The position numbers were made by a program, and so were the translations under genes. From Dwaynesavagella gallinarum (GTDB lineage: Bacteria; Bacillota; Clostridia; Clostridiales; Clostridiaceae): a DNA stretch of 10,435 nucleotides. The DNA lies in NCBI GenBank assembly GCA_019120235.1, contig DWVN01000057.1, positions 1-10,435 on the forward strand. Reading direction: 5' to 3'. Below the pieces are notes generated by a model. It worked only from the letters and a program-made list of their open reading frames with translations. It was not told where the DNA came from and ran no database searches. Shown piece by piece: positions 7,075 through 10,435 of this stretch (the stretch's first letter is position 1; every line of letters begins with the position of its first letter).

Positions 7075-8410
7075 ACTTGGTACCTCCATGAAAATTACTT
7101 AATACCAATCCAAATACGAAAAATAACGCATTATAATTTGCTAAATCTAAAAATAAAAATGGAATTAAAGCTAACAACACAAAATCTGTTAGTGATACTC
7201 TATGTATTACTATTTTTAAAACACTAAAAATATACATAACTGTACCTACTATTCCTACATTCAATAATAAAAATAAAAAGGTATTGTGTGTCGGATATGG
7301 TAATAAAACTGTTTCACTTGCTAATCCACTACCTAAAACCACGTGTTTTAAAATAATTGGAATGGAATACTTCCATATTACAAATCTTCCGTCTTCTGAA
7401 AATTCTCCCCCTGCTCCTAATGTTTGTGTTCTACCAGTAACTTTTAAAATTGTATCAGAAAATTTCCCCAATAAACCATTAATGCTATCTCCAGATAATA
7501 TTAACCATATCGAAAATAAACTAAATATAATCAAAAATATACCTAAAACTAAATTTATATTTTCATTCATTAATCGTAAAAATACAAAGAACAACAAATA
7601 AACTAATGCAACCATGTAAGCTACTCTAGAACCTGTTAACAAAGCACAAATAAGATAAATAAAATCTTTTTTATGTACTTCTTTATTTTTTAATAAAAAC
7701 CTTCTTAATAATAATAAAACAAGCACAAAACACATTAATTTATTTGGATCTGAAAAGAATGCACACGACCGCATCTCTAATTGACGCTGGCTATTTGCAA
7801 CCATTGAATCACCATATAAATTAACAATAAATGGACCTGTTAAAAAATTATTTTCACTACCCCAAAATTGATAACACAGCCGCATTACAATTATTTGTAT
7901 CGCTAAAAAAATAGCAAATAAATCTAACTTATTAATAACTCTCTTAATGTTAATGGTTGAAAAAAAGCTTTGCGAAAACACAACACAAGCTAACAACGCA
8001 AACAAAAAACGTACTAATGACAATGTACCTAAACTATTATAATTTGTGTCAGTAGTTGCGGTTGATATTAAATAAAGTCTAACTATCAGATATGCTATAA
8101 ATAAAATAAAAGGAACAATAGCAAAATTGATTTTTTTAAATTTACCTATCAATAATAAATAAATTAATGCAAAGATTAAAATTATATCATATAATTTTAT
8201 ACTAAATAAAGATATACCAAAAAAACTAGCTGAAACAATATATAATAATATCCATTTCTCTGGTGAACTTTCTTTTGCAAAAATTAGCAAAAAAAATATT
8301 ATTATAAACATAGATATAAATATAACTTTGTTTAAATACAAAGCTATAGGTAATATACAAAATAAAAAACCAAATAAAAAAATTCTGAAATTAAAAAATT
8401 CATTTTTCAC
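7040..8410 (-). CDS. wzy: Wzy-type polysaccharide polymerase (O-antigen ligase/polymerase-like)
   Basis: A 456-residue integral membrane protein with about 10-12 hydrophobic segments, fitting a Wzy polymerase that links repeat units on the outer face of the membrane. Three stretches resemble the Wzy/O-antigen ligase superfamily: ALLTGSR (256-262) before a membrane helix, DGRFVIWKYSIPIILKHVVLGSG (330-352) in the large extracellular loop region, and HNTFLFLLLNVGIVG (375-389). Wzy proteins are poorly conserved, so topology and position in the cluster carry part of the call. The start is a GTG at 8410, within the final codons of the upstream GT4 gene (11-base overlap). There is no in-frame ATG nearby and no clear ribosome site, so coupling is likely. 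The last 35 bases also encode the start of the next GT4. Confidence 0.85.
   Translation of the reverse strand: MKNEFFNFRIFLFGFLFCILPIALYLNKVIFISMFIIIFFLLIFAKESSPEKWILLYIVSASFFGISLFSIKLYDIILIFALIYLLLIGKFKKINFAIVPFILFIAYLIVRLYLISTATTDTNYNSLGTLSLVRFLFALLACVVFSQSFFSTINIKRVINKLDLFAIFLAIQIIVMRLCYQFWGSENNFLTGPFIVNLYGDSMVANSQRQLEMRSCAFFSDPNKLMCFVLVLLLLRRFLLKNKEVHKKDFIYLICALLTGSRVAYMVALVYLLFFVFLRLMNENINLVLGIFLIIFSLFSIWLILSGDSINGLLGKFSDTILKVTGRTQTLGAGGEFSEDGRFVIWKYSIPIILKHVVLGSGLASETVLLPYPTHNTFLFLLLNVGIVGTVMYIFSVLKIVIHRVSLTDFVLLALIPFLFLDLANYNALFFVFGLVLSNFHGGTKYENFDSRTYSK
7082..7087 (-). promoter_or_regulatory. Ribosome binding site deciding the GT4 start at 7074
   Basis: On the minus strand GGAGGT lies seven bases before ATG 7074, inside the 3' end of the polymerase gene. 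It overlaps the codons just after the alternative ATG at 7089, arguing against that upstream start. Confidence 0.75.
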
Positions 8411-9407
8411 TTTTTATTATCTTTCTAAATAAACTTAAATACTTATGGCTTGCATTTTCCCAATTAAATTCTCTAACCACTCTTGTATTATCAAATTCAA
8501 GTTTATGGCTTGCAATATAATCATCAAAAAAGTATCGTAGACCTTTTCTAGTTCTATCTTGTAATAAAAATCCCGTATTTCCCCTAAAAATAACTTCTTT
8601 ATCTCCGCCGACATCTAATCCAGCGACTGGAGTGCCTGATGCAATTGCCTCTACCATTGCCATTGATAAGTTTTCCGTACTAGACAAGGATAGATAAAGA
8701 TCATATTTTTTATATGGTACTTTTTTACAAAAGCCTTTTAGTTTAGCTCCTCTTTTTTTAAATTCTTTTGCTAATTTTTTATCAACTATTTTCCCATAAA
8801 TATCAATCGATATTTGAGGATCTGGTAATAATTCATTTAAATATTTATATTTTTGCCTATCAACATTTCCTACCATTATTATTTTTACCGGAGAACTAAA
8901 TGTTATTCTCTTCTTTATAATTGATGGAGTAGGATAAATTCCATTTCTAATTACTACTGCTTTTTTGTTTATTTTTTTTACAAAATTTAAAGCAAAATAA
9001 GACACAGTTCCCACAAAATTTGCATTTTTTATAGTAAGTATATATAAAAACGTTAATATTAAACCTTTTATAAAAAAAATAAACCCATTTTTAAAAAGTG
9101 ATTTAGGCCAACTTGCATGATAAGTATGAACATAATTAACGTTTAAAATAGCTAGTAAAAAACCTAGATGATCATCTGAATACCAAATTTTATGTGTTTT
9201 TTTTTCTTTCATCACTGTCCGAAACATATCAAAAATATTATTTTTTTTCAAAATCTTTATTTTTGAATTAGTCTTCCCAACTACGTTCATTGTTATTACT
9301 GTTACGTTATTATTTTCTTCTGTCCATCTATCAATTAATTCATATGTTGATGTCATGGCTCCTGTAAATCCTCTACCATAATTTTTAGTAAATACACATA
9401 TATCCAA
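8400..9407 (-). CDS. Glycosyltransferase family 4, repeat-unit assembly
   Basis: A 335-residue GT-B-fold glycosyltransferase. Features are an N-terminal strand and glycine loop MDICVFTKNYGRGFTGAM, VVIRNGI (151-157) at the inter-domain junction, VKIIMVGNVDRQK (174-186), and the GT4 signature STENLSMAMVEAIASG with Glu245 and Glu253 spaced E-x7-E, followed by GLDVGGDKEVI. A hydrophobic stretch at 109-126 may anchor it to the membrane. The start is TTG at 9407: AGGAG lies eight bases upstream, and translation begins directly at the conserved first strand. It follows the GT2 stop by 11 bases. It is similar in architecture but not closely alike in sequence to the GT4 at 6070-7074, so it probably adds a different sugar. 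Confidence 0.86.
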   Translation of the reverse strand: MDICVFTKNYGRGFTGAMTSTYELIDRWTEENNNVTVITMNVVGKTNSKIKILKKNNIFDMFRTVMKEKKTHKIWYSDDHLGFLLAILNVNYVHTYHASWPKSLFKNGFIFFIKGLILTFLYILTIKNANFVGTVSYFALNFVKKINKKAVVIRNGIYPTPSIIKKRITFSSPVKIIMVGNVDRQKYKYLNELLPDPQISIDIYGKIVDKKLAKEFKKRGAKLKGFCKKVPYKKYDLYLSLSSTENLSMAMVEAIASGTPVAGLDVGGDKEVIFRGNTGFLLQDRTRKGLRYFFDDYIASHKLEFDNTRVVREFNWENASHKYLSLFRKIIKSEK

Positions 9408-9415
9408 CTTTAGTT

Positions 9416-9420
9416 CTCCT
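9416..9420 (-). promoter_or_regulatory. Ribosome binding site supporting a TTG start
   Basis: AGGAG on the minus strand, eight bases before TTG 9407, shares bases with the TAG stop of the upstream GT2 gene (9419-9421). It supports initiation at the non-canonical TTG. Confidence 0.75.
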
Positions 9421-10171
9421 AACTTTTATTTCTACTTATAGTATTAAGTGCATAACTAAATATTAATAAAAATGCTTTTACAGTACTACATCCATTCGAC
9501 TTATAGCATCTATATGTCCAAGCTATACTTCTAAATTTATTACTTGATCTTGAATTATTTCTTTTTAAATATTGAGCCAAAACGCTTTTAATCAAATATC
9601 CTTGATAACCTTGATTGGCTAAACGTAACCATAAATCATAATCTTCATGTCCAACATCTCTAAAAAGATTACATTTAAGAATCTCTGTTTTTATAGCTAC
9701 TGTCAATAATCCAATAGGATTCCCATGAGCAATAATTTTGTTATATCCATAAAAACCTGGGGATCTTAGCCTATTACTAACATGCTGATATTTTTCATTT
9801 AACACTTCATAATTACTAAATACCCAATCCAATTTTTTATCAATAATTTCCTTATGCTCTACTTCTAGCTTATTTATCAACCAAATATCATCATCATCTA
9901 AAAAACAGATATATTTACCTGATGCTGCCTCAATTCCTATATTCCTTGCATTTGCAACACCCATATTTTTTTCTAAATTAATTATTTTAAAATTACTTTT
10001 ATTTCGAATAACTTTTTTTACCACATCTAAAGTACCGTCAGTGGAATTATCATTAATAATTAAGGCTTCATAATCTTGAAACGTTTGCTTTATAATAGAG
10101 CGCAATCCTTTATCAACATATTTTTCTGAATTATGTACTGGTATAATTATTGAAAAAAAAGGCTTCTTCAT
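9419..10171 (-). CDS. Glycosyltransferase family 2, probably an early extending enzyme
   Basis: A 250-residue GT-A-fold glycosyltransferase. It has FFSIIIPVHNSEKYV (5-19), the segment NMGVANARNIGIEAASGKYICF leading to LDDDDIW (91-97), whose aspartates would bind the nucleotide sugar and metal, and HEDYDLWLRLA (175-185), the usual catalytic-base region. This short form with EDYDLWLRL resembles teichuronic-acid and capsule GT2 enzymes such as TuaG. That is a similarity of pattern, not an assignment. It lies directly after the priming transferase, which suits addition of the second sugar, but order alone is not proof. The ATG at 10171 is three bases from the priming-transferase stop, with GGAG (10183-10186) inside the end of that gene. 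Confidence 0.87.
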   Translation of the reverse strand: MKKPFFSIIIPVHNSEKYVDKGLRSIIKQTFQDYEALIINDNSTDGTLDVVKKVIRNKSNFKIINLEKNMGVANARNIGIEAASGKYICFLDDDDIWLINKLEVEHKEIIDKKLDWVFSNYEVLNEKYQHVSNRLRSPGFYGYNKIIAHGNPIGLLTVAIKTEILKCNLFRDVGHEDYDLWLRLANQGYQGYLIKSVLAQYLKRNNSRSSNKFRSIAWTYRCYKSNGCSTVKAFLLIFSYALNTISRNKS

Positions 10172-10174
10172 TAT

Positions 10175-10435
10175 TTATCTAGCTCCATTACCAGTAACAA
10201 TTATTTTAATCGTTCCAAATACGATCTTAGTATCAAACCATAATGACCAATGGTCAATATAATAATTATCCAAATGACATTTTTCTTCTGGTGAAATATC
10301 ATACCCACCATTAATTTGTGCCCAACCAGTTAAGCCTGGAATAGTACGTAATCTTTGTGGAAATTCAGGCCACTTTTCATAAAATTCTTCTGTTAGCATA
10401 GGTCTTTCTGGTCGTGGACCTACTAAACTCATATC
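10175..10435 (-). CDS. Priming undecaprenyl-phosphate sugar-1-phosphate transferase, C-terminal part
   Basis: This is the C-terminal 86 codons of a bacterial sugar transferase (polyisoprenyl-phosphate hexose-1-phosphate transferase) that starts repeat-unit synthesis by moving a sugar phosphate from a nucleotide sugar to undecaprenyl phosphate. The signature DMSLVGPRPERP at the window edge, IPGLTGWAQINGGYDISPEEK and the terminal TGNGAR are diagnostic. The apparent Met at 10432 is internal: the preceding codon is Asp of the conserved DMSLVGPRPE, and the frame stays open to the edge. The 5' part, including any membrane segment, is outside the window. The substrate (glucose or galactose phosphate) cannot be decided. 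GC over the last 235 bases is about a third, slightly higher than most downstream genes, consistent with this being the conserved edge of a variable region. Confidence 0.92.
   Translation of the reverse strand, partial: DMSLVGPRPERPMLTEEFYEKWPEFPQRLRTIPGLTGWAQINGGYDISPEEKCHLDNYYIDHWSLWFDTKIVFGTIKIIVTGNGAR

Noticed and set aside
7284..7601. Plus-strand open frame of 105 codons
   Set aside because: It is the antisense of the Wzy C-terminal half; the minus-strand frame encodes membrane segments and superfamily motifs.
1..10435. CRISPR array, tRNA, riboswitch, defence system or prophage
   Set aside because: I found no regularly spaced repeats, cloverleaf-like elements, riboswitch-like leaders, or nuclease, toxin or phage genes; the window is explained by an IS and one polysaccharide operon.

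Overview
The window looks like part of a low-GC Gram-positive genome, most likely a Lactobacillus-type lactic acid bacterium. The grounds are AT-rich coding sequence, AGGAGG-type ribosome sites, an IS66-family element, and an exopolysaccharide/capsule cluster whose priming-transferase C-terminus (GLTGWAQINGGYDISPEEK) is of the kind I associate with lactobacilli. The genus is an inference.

Left part (1 to about 1753, + strand): the 3' portion of an IS66-family insertion sequence. It has a terminator-like hairpin with an embedded candidate promoter (1-50), then the large transposase gene tnpC (84-1596). That gene is broken by a one-base frameshift near 282-285 and an in-frame TAA at 418-420. 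A non-coding tail follows, with two hairpins and a second, diverged copy of the last 14 codons of tnpC (1670-1711). The probable right inverted repeat ends at 1753. The upstream IS genes lie outside the window.

Right part (1779-10435, - strand): nine tightly packed, co-directional genes, read right to left. They are a priming glycosyl-1-phosphate transferase (5' end outside the window), a GT2 glycosyltransferase, a GT4 glycosyltransferase, a Wzy-type polymerase, a second GT4, a second GT2, a LicD-family transferase, a polysaccharide pyruvyl transferase and a Wzx-type flippase. Neighbouring genes overlap by 11-35 bases or are separated by 3-11 bases, so this is almost certainly one operon whose promoter and regulatory/kinase genes lie to the right of the window.

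Taken together the cluster encodes a Wzx/Wzy-dependent pathway. A sugar phosphate is loaded on undecaprenyl phosphate, four glycosyltransferases extend the repeat unit, LicD and the pyruvyl transferase probably add charged substituents, Wzx flips the unit and Wzy polymerises it outside. The coding AT content is much higher than in the IS, as is common for strain-variable surface-polysaccharide genes. I see no tRNA, rRNA, CRISPR array, riboswitch or defence system. The most unusual items are the duplicated transposase tail, the terminator/promoter overlap, and the pairing of two anionic decorating enzymes in one cluster.
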